Shown piece by piece: positions 1-5,952 of a DNA stretch of 21,082 nt. The position numbers were made by a program, and so were the translations under genes. Every line of letters begins with the position of its first letter. The stretch's first letter is position 1. The notes under the pieces are model-generated. The model ran no database searches and was not told the DNA's origin. It saw nothing but the letters and a program-made list of their open reading frames with translations. Origin of the DNA: an uncultured Collinsella sp. (GTDB lineage: Bacteria; Actinomycetota; Coriobacteriia; Coriobacteriales; Coriobacteriaceae); assembly GCA_959599615.1 (NCBI GenBank), contig CAUGKA010000014.1, positions 1-21,082 of the forward strand. Reading direction: 5' to 3'.

Positions 1-518
1 AAGGTGAGCCAGTAGCGCACCAGGCCCTTGTACTCGGTCATGACGGTGCGGGCGTAGTTGAGGTAGAAATCGATGAGCTTGGGGTTCTTCCAGCCTCCGT
101 AGTTTTTGGACAGACCATAAGGCAGCTCATAGTGGCTAAGGGTGACCATGGGCTCGATGCCCTGCTTCTGACAGGCCTGGAACACACGGCGGTAGAACTC
201 GATGCCGGCCTGGTTGGGCTCGGCCTCGTCGCCGTTGGGGAAGATACGGCTCCAGTTGATGGACATGCGGTAGCACTTAAAGCCCATCTCGCCAAAAAGC
301 TTGATGTCGTCGAGATAGTGATGGTACATGTCCACGGCCTCGTGGCTGGGATAGTGGTACTGGGGCAGAATGCCGTCGGTAATGTGGCGCGGCTCGGAGA
401 CCGTGCCGCCGGTCATGATGTCGGGAACGCCGAGGCCCTTGCCGTCCTCGTTGTATCCGCCTTCGCACTGATTGGCGGCAGTGGCACCGCCCCACAGAAA
501 TCCATCGGGAAAAGCCAT
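1..518 (-). CDS. 6-phospho-beta-glucosidase, GH1 family (partial, C-terminus beyond window)
   Basis: This is the N-terminal 172 residues of a glycoside hydrolase family 1 enzyme, normally about 470-480 residues. It opens with MAFPDGFLWGGATAANQCEG, the GH1 N-terminal signature, and later shows RMSINWSRIFPNG and LSHYELPYGL, typical of the 6-phospho-beta-glucosidase branch. The visible part stops at RYWLTF, just before the expected NE acid/base motif, so both catalytic glutamates lie outside the window. The ATG at 516-518 is preceded by AAAGGAG at good spacing. The enzyme would hydrolyse phosphorylated beta-glucosides delivered by the PTS permease upstream, in the cytoplasm. The family call is firm; the exact substrate is inferred from the PTS and LicT neighbours. 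A 650-base gap rich in repeats separates it from the permease gene, so it may have its own promoter. Confidence 0.93.
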   Translation of the reverse strand, partial: MAFPDGFLWGGATAANQCEGGYNEDGKGLGVPDIMTGGTVSEPRHITDGILPQYHYPSHEAVDMYHHYLDDIKLFGEMGFKCYRMSINWSRIFPNGDEAEPNQAGIEFYRRVFQACQKQGIEPMVTLSHYELPYGLSKNYGGWKNPKLIDFYLNYARTVMTEYKGLVRYWLT

Positions 519-550
519 GTTGGCTCCTTTCGTACGTGTTGGGATGTTGC

Positions 551-573
551 GTGGACGCCGAAGCGGCGTCCAC
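551..573 (-). other. Leader hairpin upstream of the GH1 gene
   Basis: Perfect 9-bp inverted repeat GTGGACGCC / GGCGTCCAC with a 5-nt loop, 33 bases upstream of the glucosidase start codon and inside its likely 5' leader. No U-run follows on the minus strand, so it is not an ordinary terminator. It could stabilise the mRNA or be part of a repeat. Function unknown. Confidence 0.5.
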
Positions 574-615
574 GAGGTAATTTGCGTCCCAATCGGAGTT
601 CGCGTTGAGTCGGCC

Positions 616-775
616 GCCACGAAACCGGCCCATCTACTACGTTTAGTCGTGAACCCCCGACCACGCCGCAATTGTCAAAAATAAAACCGCAGGTAGACGG
701 CTTGGCGGTTTTCGAAAAACCACCGTGTGGTTGGCCCCTACCACTTAAACGTAGTAGATAGGCCGGTTTCGTGGC
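616..775. repeat. Foldback (MITE-like) element A with 30-bp terminal inverted repeats
   Basis: The 30 bases at 616-645 and 746-775 are reverse complements with one mismatch (GCCACGAAACCGGCC start, TCTACTACGTTTA inner part), enclosing 100 bases. Inside, 683-720 is a core sequence starting AAAACCGCAGGTAG that recurs at 974-1012 in a second, diverged element. No ORF of its own. It looks like a non-autonomous foldback element or a structured intergenic repeat; no target-site duplication was established. Confidence 0.72.
683..720 (+). repeat. Shared core repeat, copy 1
   Basis: A 38-nt stretch beginning AAAACCGCAGGTAGACGGCT matches 974-1012 (39 nt) with a handful of differences, in direct orientation. 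Each copy lies inside a larger inverted-repeat element, about 65 bases from its left end, which links the two elements as relatives. Confidence 0.7.
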
Positions 776-887
776 GAGGCATGTTGCGGGACGCGCACGG
801 ACCGACCCATCGAAACTATGCCGGCTTAAGATATGCGGACGGAGCTGACGGAGACGACGTTTGCCCAGATAAAACCGACCAAAATAA

Positions 888-910
888 ACCTGTCCCTTAT
901 TGGCAGGTTC
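888..910. repeat. Small hairpin AACCTG/CAGGTT
   Basis: Six-base arms AACCTG and CAGGTT around an 11-nt loop containing TCCCTTATTGG. The CTGTCCC segment resembles the loop of the ACCACCACAAAGG hairpins elsewhere in the window (see 3763-3803), so it may be a distant relative. Not placed as a terminator for any gene. Confidence 0.35.
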
Positions 911-1063
911 AAAACCATGCCGGTTTACGGGGCAGAACCAGTGCCCCTTGAGCATGCCAGAAACGGCAAGGACAAAACCGCAGGTAGGAGGCTTGTCAGT
1001 TTACGGAAAAACGGGGTATGGTCAGCACTCACCGTTTCAGCCCCGTAATCCGGCATGGTTTTG
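910..1063. repeat. Foldback (MITE-like) element B with 23-bp terminal inverted repeats
   Basis: The 23 bases at 910-932 (CAAAACCATGCCGG...) and 1041-1063 are reverse complements with one mismatch, giving a 154-nt unit. Size, arm arrangement and the internal core (974-1012) parallel element A at 616-775, although the arms themselves have diverged. A third arm-like fragment (AAACTATGCCGGCTTAA) lies near 809. No coding capacity is apparent. Confidence 0.68.
974..1012 (+). repeat. Shared core repeat, copy 2
   Basis: Direct repeat of 683-720, beginning AAAACCGCAGGTAGGAGGCT, inside element B. Confidence 0.7.
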
Positions 1064-1108
1064 ATTTTGGGCAGTCGCTCGGACGAGCGCATGGCATCTA
1101 GCCCCTTT

Positions 1109-1140
1109 GAAAAAAACCGGCGGGGCGCTCCCCCCGCCGG
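1109..1140 (-). terminator. Rho-independent terminator of the PTS permease gene
   Basis: On the minus strand a GC-rich stem (CCGGCGGGG / CCCCGCCGG, 1117-1140) is followed by a run of about seven T (1116-1109). It sits 27 bases past the permease stop codon, so much of the operon's transcription probably ends before the glucosidase gene. Confidence 0.92.
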
Positions 1141-1167
1141 CTTGGTACCGAGTCTTTGTCGTTTGGG

Positions 1168-2607
1168 CTACTTGGCAGCCTCGGGCTTGTAGGTGGCAAA
1201 CTCGATCGCAAAGCCCACGGCGGCACCCACGAAAGAGGCAACGATAGCCCAGATCATGTGGTTGATGCCGTTAACACCGGAGGGGTCGATGAAGGACAGC
1301 CAGTTGAAGACGCCCAGACCACCGGACATGTACACCACGGCGCCGGAGAGACCAATGATGAGGCCGCCCACAGCAGAACCGATGCTGGCGTTGATGAAGG
1401 CCTTCTTATCGGGCAGGGCGACACCGTAGATAGCGGGCTCGGTGACACCAAAGAAGAAGGCGGAGATCATGGCCGGCAGCGCGATACCGCGGAACTTCTC
1501 GTCCTTGTTCTTGAGATACATGGCGAAGAGCACGGCGCCCAGCGAGAAGGAGTGGGCGATAACGGAGCCCAGGATGTAGTCGTGGCCCAGAGTGGACAGG
1601 TTGACCAGCGCGATGGGCACGAGCGACCAGTGGAAGCCAAAGATGACCAGGCACATCCAGAAGGCACCGACGAGGGTGCAGCCCAGGAGGGAGCCGATCA
1701 TGGGCAGGCCAAACAGCAGCGCGAAGAACTCACCAAGCAGGTTGGTGATGAGCGTGGCGATGGGGCCAATGACCAGATAGCCAAGGGTGACGGTAACGGT
1801 GACGACGATCAGCGGGGTGAAGAACATCTTCATAGAAGCGGGCATCCACTTCTTAACCCAGTGCTCGAGGGTGGAGCCAAACCAGACCATGAGCAGGATG
1901 GGGATAACGGAGCTGGTGTAACCCGAGGCAGGCATGATGAGCGGCAGGCCCAGGAACGTGGTGTACCAAGAGAAGGTGCCAGCAAAGCCGAGCTCGACGG
2001 AGCCGACAACCTCGCCCGAGGTCAGGGCAACCATGGTGGGATACACCAGGGCAAAGGCGATGGCCATGCCGTTGAACTCGCTCATCTTGAACTTCTTGGC
2101 CGCGGTAAAGCCAAGCACCACGGGCAGGAAGTAGAACATGCCGTCAGCGACGGTGTAGAGCAGCGTGTAGGCGCCGTCGTTGGCAAAGCTCGGGACCAGG
2201 AAGGTAGCGAGCGCCAGCAGGCCCTTCATGATACCGGCAGCGGCGAAGGTGCCGAGCATGGGGGCGAAGATGCCCGAGATGAGGTCGATGATCACATCGG
2301 TAACGCCCTTGGGAGCGGCATCGTCGTCATCGGCGTCGACGGCGCCGCCGTCGCTAAAACCGCCGGCCTTGAGAACGGCGTCGTAGACGTCCTCGACGAT
2401 GTTGCCCACAACAACCTGGTACTGGCCGTTGGCGTGCATGACCTTGATGACGTTGGGCAGCTCGGAGATTGCCTCGTCATTGGCCTTCGACTCGTCCTTG
2501 AGCTTAAAACGAACACGGGTAATGCAGTGTGCGACGCATTTGACGTTGGACTTGCCGCCAACCAGCTCTACGATCTGGGCAGCAAGATCGTCGTATTTAC
2601 CTGCCAT
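1168..2607 (-). CDS. bglP: PTS beta-glucoside-type transporter, EIIBC subunit
   Basis: 479-residue membrane permease of the glucose/beta-glucoside PTS superfamily. Residues 1-85 form the EIIB domain; the phosphorylated cysteine is probably Cys28 in HCITRVRF. After an acidic linker (DADDDDAAPKG) comes the EIIC domain with about ten hydrophobic segments, beginning LISGIFAPMLGTFAAAG. There is no C-terminal EIIA domain, whereas BglF/BglP proteins of about 610-630 residues carry one, so phosphate must come from an EIIA encoded elsewhere. The ATG at 2605-2607 is preferred, with GAGAGGA upstream; an in-frame TTG at 2628 would overlap that ribosome site. The gene lies between licT and a GH1 gene and ends at a strong terminator. 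It would import and phosphorylate a beta-glucoside; the exact sugar is not readable from sequence. Confidence 0.93.
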   Translation of the reverse strand: MAGKYDDLAAQIVELVGGKSNVKCVAHCITRVRFKLKDESKANDEAISELPNVIKVMHANGQYQVVVGNIVEDVYDAVLKAGGFSDGGAVDADDDDAAPKGVTDVIIDLISGIFAPMLGTFAAAGIMKGLLALATFLVPSFANDGAYTLLYTVADGMFYFLPVVLGFTAAKKFKMSEFNGMAIAFALVYPTMVALTSGEVVGSVELGFAGTFSWYTTFLGLPLIMPASGYTSSVIPILLMVWFGSTLEHWVKKWMPASMKMFFTPLIVVTVTVTLGYLVIGPIATLITNLLGEFFALLFGLPMIGSLLGCTLVGAFWMCLVIFGFHWSLVPIALVNLSTLGHDYILGSVIAHSFSLGAVLFAMYLKNKDEKFRGIALPAMISAFFFGVTEPAIYGVALPDKKAFINASIGSAVGGLIIGLSGAVVYMSGGLGVFNWLSFIDPSGVNGINHMIWAIVASFVGAAVGFAIEFATYKPEAAK

Positions 2608-2703
2608 GATCTGTCCTCTCTTTTCCAAATTTCGACAAAAATATCCCCTACCGCGAGCCGGTACCTTGCCCGCAGTTAGAAACCAAAAAGAATTGTTGCG
2701 ATT

Positions 2704-2720
2704 GCCGCCGGGCTGGCGGC
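2704..2720 (-). other. Small intercistronic hairpin between licT and the permease
   Basis: GCCGCC/GGCGGC arms with a 5-nt loop, immediately past the licT stop codon. A T-rich patch (TTCTTTTT) follows only about 15 bases later, so it is at best a weak attenuator. No second RAT-like sequence was seen in this 118-base gap. Confidence 0.4.
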
Positions 2721-2725
2721 TTTAC

Positions 2726-3571
2726 TCACTCGGTCTGCGAAGCCGATCGCAGACGGTTGATATGCATCATCAGATACAAGAGCTCCTCGTCCGAGCAGCT
2801 CTGCTTGAACTCTTTCTCGAACACGCGGTTGATGGCGTACGCACACTGGTAGGCCTCGGGAAAATCGCGGGCGGCCTGCATAAACAGTGAGGAGTTCTCG
2901 GTCTGCGTGCAGCTGCCCTTAACAAGGCGGCGAACCAAAAAGCGCAGGTGCGCAAGAAAGCGAATGTAGCAGTACGACGCCGTGTCGAGCGAGCAGCCGA
3001 GCTGCTTTTCCACGGAATGGGTTACCTCGTCAAGCACGCGGGTGCTCTTCATGATGAAGTCCATGTCCTTGGCGCGGCCCATGCCGTCGACCTCGGCGTT
3101 AACGATGTGGAGCGCGATGCTCGTGGCCTCGTTCTGACCCAGCTTGGCGCCGGTGTGCTTTTGCACGATGGCGAGCGCGGCCTGACCGATTTCGAGCTCA
3201 CGCGGGTAGATGAAAGCCACCTCATGCTCGAGCGGGTTGGGAGCGCTGATCTGGTCGTCGTCGCGCTGAACGGCAAACTGCAGGTGATCTGCCAGGATAA
3301 AGGGCAGGCCACCGGACAGCTTGCAACCAAGCTGCTGGGATGCGAAGCAGGCAATGTCGCTTGCCGCGAGCAGAACGTCGTCGGGAAGTGTGCCGACCAT
3401 ATCCTGCAGGCTCTCGGGAACGTTATAGAATTTGCGCTGGATGAGCGACTCATCGGCAAGCTCGTAGGGCATCTCGTGAAAACCGATGCCCTTGCCAAAG
3501 ACAACAACCTCTCGGCCGTCATCGCTGGCGGCGAGAGCAACGTTATTGTTGATCTTCTTTAAAATGAGCAT
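2726..3571 (-). CDS. licT: Transcription antiterminator, BglG/LicT family
   Basis: 281-residue RNA-binding antiterminator. Residues 1-55 match the CAT RNA-binding domain (MLILKKINNNVALA, then VVFGKGIGF). Two PTS regulation domains follow: PRD1 with His96 (LADHLQFA) and His155 (ALHIVNAE), PRD2 with His208 (FLAHLRFL) and His270 (LMMHINRL). All four family histidines are present, so control by HPr and by the EII permease is expected. In this family the PTS phosphorylates the PRDs; without substrate the protein is inactive, with substrate it dimerises on a RAT hairpin and lets transcription pass a terminator. The ATG follows GAGGAG, and that ribosome site is itself inside a terminator arm. First gene of the operon, which makes the control autoregulatory. 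Confidence 0.96.
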   Translation of the reverse strand: MLILKKINNNVALAASDDGREVVVFGKGIGFHEMPYELADESLIQRKFYNVPESLQDMVGTLPDDVLLAASDIACFASQQLGCKLSGGLPFILADHLQFAVQRDDDQISAPNPLEHEVAFIYPRELEIGQAALAIVQKHTGAKLGQNEATSIALHIVNAEVDGMGRAKDMDFIMKSTRVLDEVTHSVEKQLGCSLDTASYCYIRFLAHLRFLVRRLVKGSCTQTENSSLFMQAARDFPEAYQCAYAINRVFEKEFKQSCSDEELLYLMMHINRLRSASQTE

Positions 3572-3572
3572 G

Positions 3573-3656
3573 AAAAAACTCCTCGGACATCGGCGCTAGA
3601 CGACGGGGCGATATTCCTCGTCTTCTATTATGCGCAAGTGATGCCTCCCGAGGAGT
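3573..3656 (-). terminator. Attenuator overlapping the RAT and the licT ribosome-binding site
   Basis: In the licT leader (minus strand) ACTCCTCGG (3656-3648) pairs with CCGAGGAGT (3586-3578), extended by CATC/GATG (3643-3640 with 3591-3588), and is followed at once by six T (3578-3573). The 5' arm lies inside the RAT, so the two structures are mutually exclusive. The 3' arm contains the licT Shine-Dalgarno (GAGGAG), so this fold would also hide the ribosome site. The roughly 50-nt loop can form its own AGACGA/TCGTCT hairpin. The pairing is read directly; the switching behaviour is inferred from the family. Confidence 0.8.
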
Positions 3657-3666
3657 AACAAACTTG
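3635..3666 (-). promoter_or_regulatory. Ribonucleic antiterminator (RAT) for LicT
   Basis: On the minus strand the 32-nt element reads CAAGT-TTGTTA-CTCC-TCGG-GAG-GCATC-ACTTG in outline: an outer CAAGT/ACTTG stem, an inner CTCC/GGAG stem, and the two asymmetric internal loops typical of RATs (TTGTTA and GGCA). This matches the BglG/LicT RAT pattern with conserved TTGTTACT and GGCA. It begins roughly ten bases after the predicted transcription start and overlaps the terminator arm. Confidence 0.88.
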
Positions 3667-3680
3667 TGAGCACGTGGGCG

Positions 3681-3686
3681 ATTGTA
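3681..3686 (-). promoter_or_regulatory. Possible -10 element for licT
   Basis: TACAAT on the minus strand would start transcription at about 3674, just ahead of the RAT as expected for this regulon. The -35 region (TTACGC or TACGCT) is poor, so an activator such as a catabolite regulator may be needed. Confidence 0.45.
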
Positions 3687-3762
3687 GGATGAAACTTGCA
3701 TGCAGCGTAAGCCCCATTGGTGCGAAAGTCCGCTGAACGGTAGGAAATCGCCTGTAAACGGC

Positions 3763-3803
3763 AAAACCACCACAAAGGTGCCTGGCCCCTTTGTGGTGGT
3801 TTT
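3763..3803. repeat. ACCACCACAAAGG palindrome, copy 1 (also possible terminator)
   Basis: Perfect 16-bp arms (AAAACCACCACAAAGG and its complement) around the 9-nt loop TGCCTGGCC. It lies 16 bases past the histidine-phosphatase stop codon and ends in TTTT on both strands, so it can act as a terminator in either direction. Related copies occur at 18895-18931 (complete) and 4479-4514 (left half only), so it is a dispersed REP-like unit as well. Confidence 0.85.
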
Positions 3804-3819
3804 GGCTGATGCCCCGATG

Positions 3820-4404
3820 TTACTCGCGCGGGGTGCCGTAGGGGTTGTACAAATCTGCAAGAGCAAATGTGCCGGTAGTAGCATCAAAGTCGAGTTCGAG
3901 CACACAGCAGTTGCCAATGCGGTGCTTCATCTTGAGCGGCTCCACGCCCACGCCGCGCATGACCTGAGCCGCTGCGGCGCCATGGCTCACGCACAACACG
4001 CTCTCATGTCCAGGGCGCTGCATGAACTCGGTGATGGTCGCCATCATACGCTCGCGAAACTCGACTTCGCCCTCGCCGTCATACTGCTTGTAAAAATCGC
4101 CGTACGGCAGGCGCGGATTCAAATCCTCGCTCGCGCCCTCAAATTTGCCAAAGTTCCACTCCTTAAGGCCCTTGACGCGCTCGTAAGGCTGACCGGGGAA
4201 CGCAAGCTCAAGCGTGTCGCACGCACGCTCGGACGTCGAACTGTACGCATGGTCAAACGTAAGGCCACGCCCTCGCAGGGTCGCACCGACAGTTTTAGCC
4301 TGCTCGATTCCCAGCTCGGTGAGCGGCGAGTCACACCAGCCCTGCTTGCGACGAAGCAAGTTAAAGAGCGTTTGACCGTGACGCATAAAGTACAGTTTTG
4401 ACAT
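3820..4404 (-). CDS. Histidine phosphatase family protein (phosphoglycerate-mutase-like)
   Basis: 194-residue cytoplasmic protein of the histidine phosphatase superfamily. The RHG motif with nucleophile His9 is near the N-terminus (LYFMRHGQTLFN); Arg60 (SSTSERACDT), Glu82 (LKEWNFGKFEG) and the second histidine His141 (VSHGAA) complete the usual active site. Length and motifs fit the small cofactor-dependent phosphatases of the GpmB/CobC type rather than glycolytic phosphoglycerate mutase. The ATG follows GGAGG at good spacing. It is a single-gene unit with a MerR-type promoter upstream and a palindromic terminator downstream. The substrate cannot be told from sequence. Confidence 0.93.
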   Translation of the reverse strand: MSKLYFMRHGQTLFNLLRRKQGWCDSPLTELGIEQAKTVGATLRGRGLTFDHAYSSTSERACDTLELAFPGQPYERVKGLKEWNFGKFEGASEDLNPRLPYGDFYKQYDGEGEVEFRERMMATITEFMQRPGHESVLCVSHGAAAAQVMRGVGVEPLKMKHRIGNCCVLELDFDATTGTFALADLYNPYGTPRE

Positions 4405-4436
4405 GAGGCCTCCGTGATCGCAATCGTTTGTCAGCG

Positions 4437-4467
4437 ATTATGACACCTTGAGCTAACTTTAAGTCAA
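4437..4467 (-). promoter_or_regulatory. MerR-type promoter of the histidine phosphatase gene
   Basis: Minus strand: -35 TTGACT (4467-4462), a 19-bp spacer, and -10 CATAAT (4442-4437). The spacer contains the imperfect palindrome CTTAAAGTTAGCTCAAG. A 19-bp spacer filled by a dyad is the hallmark of promoters that MerR-family regulators activate by untwisting DNA. No merR gene adjoins this unit; the one at 13879 is over 9 kb away and its likely operator looks different. Confidence 0.7.
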
Positions 4468-4478
4468 AGCTTTTTTGC

Positions 4479-4514
4479 AAAAACCACCACAAAGATGCCT
4501 GTCCCTTTTTGGCA
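4479..4514 (+). repeat. ACCACCACAAAG palindrome, copy 2 (half element)
   Basis: The left arm and loop (AAAACCACCACAAAGATGCC, then TGTCCC) match the copies at 3763 and 18895, but the right arm is replaced by TTTTTGGCATG, so it cannot fold like the others. It looks like a decayed or truncated copy. Confidence 0.65.
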
Positions 4515-4533
4515 TGTTATGGCAGCGCAGCGA

Positions 4534-4633
4534 GCCGGTTCCAAGTGCCCCAGGTCGCCCCGAAAGAGGAGCGACGCGTACTTTGGTACGCGAGCGACGG
4601 CTTGAGGGGCGAGATGGGGTGCTTGGGGCCGGC
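4534..4633. repeat. 100-nt imperfect palindrome downstream of moaC-mobB
   Basis: Centred at 4583.5, with a perfect core CGCGTAC/GTACGCG (4575-4592) and outer arms that match in blocks (GCCGG, CCAAG, CCCCA, TCGCCCC and complements) out to 4534 and 4633. It starts 13 bases past the moaC-mobB stop codon. It has no T-run. It may act as a processing or stability structure, or be a dispersed repeat. Confidence 0.7.
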
Positions 4634-4646
4634 GCAGCGTCAAGCC

Positions 4647-5948
4647 TTAAAGGTGGTCTTGGATGAGATCGCAGATGGCTCGGGCGTCGTTGATGTTGAT
4701 GGCTCGGGTCGCAAAGCCGGCGTCGAAGGCCTGACGCGCCAGGGCCTCGTTGCAGGCAAGGGCCAGCGTGTGACCGTCGACCAGGTCGAGCGAGCTCTTG
4801 CCGCGCAGACGGTCGACACCGGAGCGCGCGACGACGATGTTGTCGAAGCCCTCGGTCTTGTAGCCCTCGATGATCACCACGTCGACATCGTTGTAGCGCG
4901 ACAGCAGCTCGCGCGCGGGCATCTCGTCCTCCTCGCGCGTGTCGGCGTACTCCGCCCAGCGCGTGGCGCAGATGAGTCCCACGTGCTTGGATCCAGCCTG
5001 GTGATGGCGCCACGTATCCTTAGCGGGCACGTCGATATCAAAGCCGTGGTGCCCGTGATGCTTAAGCGAACCCACGCGCAGGCCGCGGCGGGTGAGCTCG
5101 GCGATGACCTTCTCGACGAGCGTGGTCTTGCCCGAGTTTTGGTAGCCGATAAACGCGATCGCGGGGACAGCCGGAGTGGGAGCTGCGGGCGCGATGGCGG
5201 CAGGTGCGCTTGCGGGTGCGGCACCGTCAGCGGCCACGGCCTCAACAGCAGCGGCCTGACGCTCAGCACGATCCCACACGCCCGAGCGACCGCCCTCCTT
5301 GTGCAGCAGGCGCACGTCGACGATCTCCATGCCGCGATCGACGGCCTTGCACATGTCATAGATCGTAAGGCACGCGGCACTCGCGCCGGTCAGAGCCTCC
5401 ATCTCGATACCCGTCTTGCCCGTCACGCCGGCCGTGACCAGTACGTGAAAACCAACCTGCCCGTCCGAACGCGCCGGCGCCCAGCCCTCGGGCACGTCCT
5501 CGGCCGGCGTCCCCGCCGGAGCGATGGGCGCAATGTCGCACTTACTCTTGGTAATGAGCAGCGGATGGCACATGGGGATGATGTCGCTCGTGCGTTTGAT
5601 GGCCATGATGCCCGCCACGCGCGCGCAGGCAAGCACGTCGCCCTTTTTGGCGCGGTCCCGCAGCACCATGGCTTGCGTCTCGGGATGCATGAGGATAGTG
5701 CCCTCGGCGATGGCGATACGATGGGTCTCGGCCTTGTCAGACACGTCGACCATACGTACCTCGCCCTTGGCGTCCACGTGCGTCAGCTCGTCGCGACGGG
5801 CGTCGCGGGCGGACTCGGTGGCAGCACTGGCAGTCGGCTGCGCGGACGCGTCGGCGTTGCCAGCATTCGCCGCAGCCGTGACTTTGTGGGCAGACATCGC
5901 GGCCCTGCGAGCGGCCTTGGTGGCATCGGCGTACCTGCTCTTGGCCAT
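4647..5948 (-). CDS. MoaC-MobB fusion protein (molybdenum cofactor biosynthesis)
   Basis: 433-residue two-domain protein. Residues about 54-225 are MoaC, cyclic pyranopterin monophosphate synthase: MVDVSDK (66-72), KGDVLACARVAGI, PMCHPL (125-130) and EALTGASAACLTIYDMCK (184-201) are all present, as is the LLHKEGG end. An Ala/Pro-rich linker (about 228-262) leads to a MobB GTP-binding adaptor domain with P-loop GYQNSGKT (268-275), SLKHHGH and VIIEGYK (358-364). MoaC acts with MoaA in the first step of cofactor synthesis; MobB is linked to the late guanine-dinucleotide step. The first ~50 residues are Ala-rich, low-complexity and specific to this protein. The ATG at 5946-5948 with GGAGG upstream is preferred over the in-frame codon at 5993. 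It starts only 4 bases after the moaA stop, so translation is probably coupled. Confidence 0.93.
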   Translation of the reverse strand: MAKSRYADATKAARRAAMSAHKVTAAANAGNADASAQPTASAATESARDARRDELTHVDAKGEVRMVDVSDKAETHRIAIAEGTILMHPETQAMVLRDRAKKGDVLACARVAGIMAIKRTSDIIPMCHPLLITKSKCDIAPIAPAGTPAEDVPEGWAPARSDGQVGFHVLVTAGVTGKTGIEMEALTGASAACLTIYDMCKAVDRGMEIVDVRLLHKEGGRSGVWDRAERQAAAVEAVAADGAAPASAPAAIAPAAPTPAVPAIAFIGYQNSGKTTLVEKVIAELTRRGLRVGSLKHHGHHGFDIDVPAKDTWRHHQAGSKHVGLICATRWAEYADTREEDEMPARELLSRYNDVDVVIIEGYKTEGFDNIVVARSGVDRLRGKSSLDLVDGHTLALACNEALARQAFDAGFATRAININDARAICDLIQDHL

Positions 5949-5952
5949 ATGA

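Noticed and set aside
551..573. Terminator upstream of the glucosidase
   Set aside because: Strong stem but no following T-run in either direction.
674..679. TTGACA on the minus strand as -35 of the glucosidase promoter
   Set aside because: No acceptable -10 at 15-19 bp; it lies inside foldback element A and is probably chance.
1156..2679. Plus-strand frame of 507 codons opposite the PTS permease
   Set aside because: His/Gly/Asp-rich translation without any domain; it mirrors the strongly supported permease gene in a high-GC genome.
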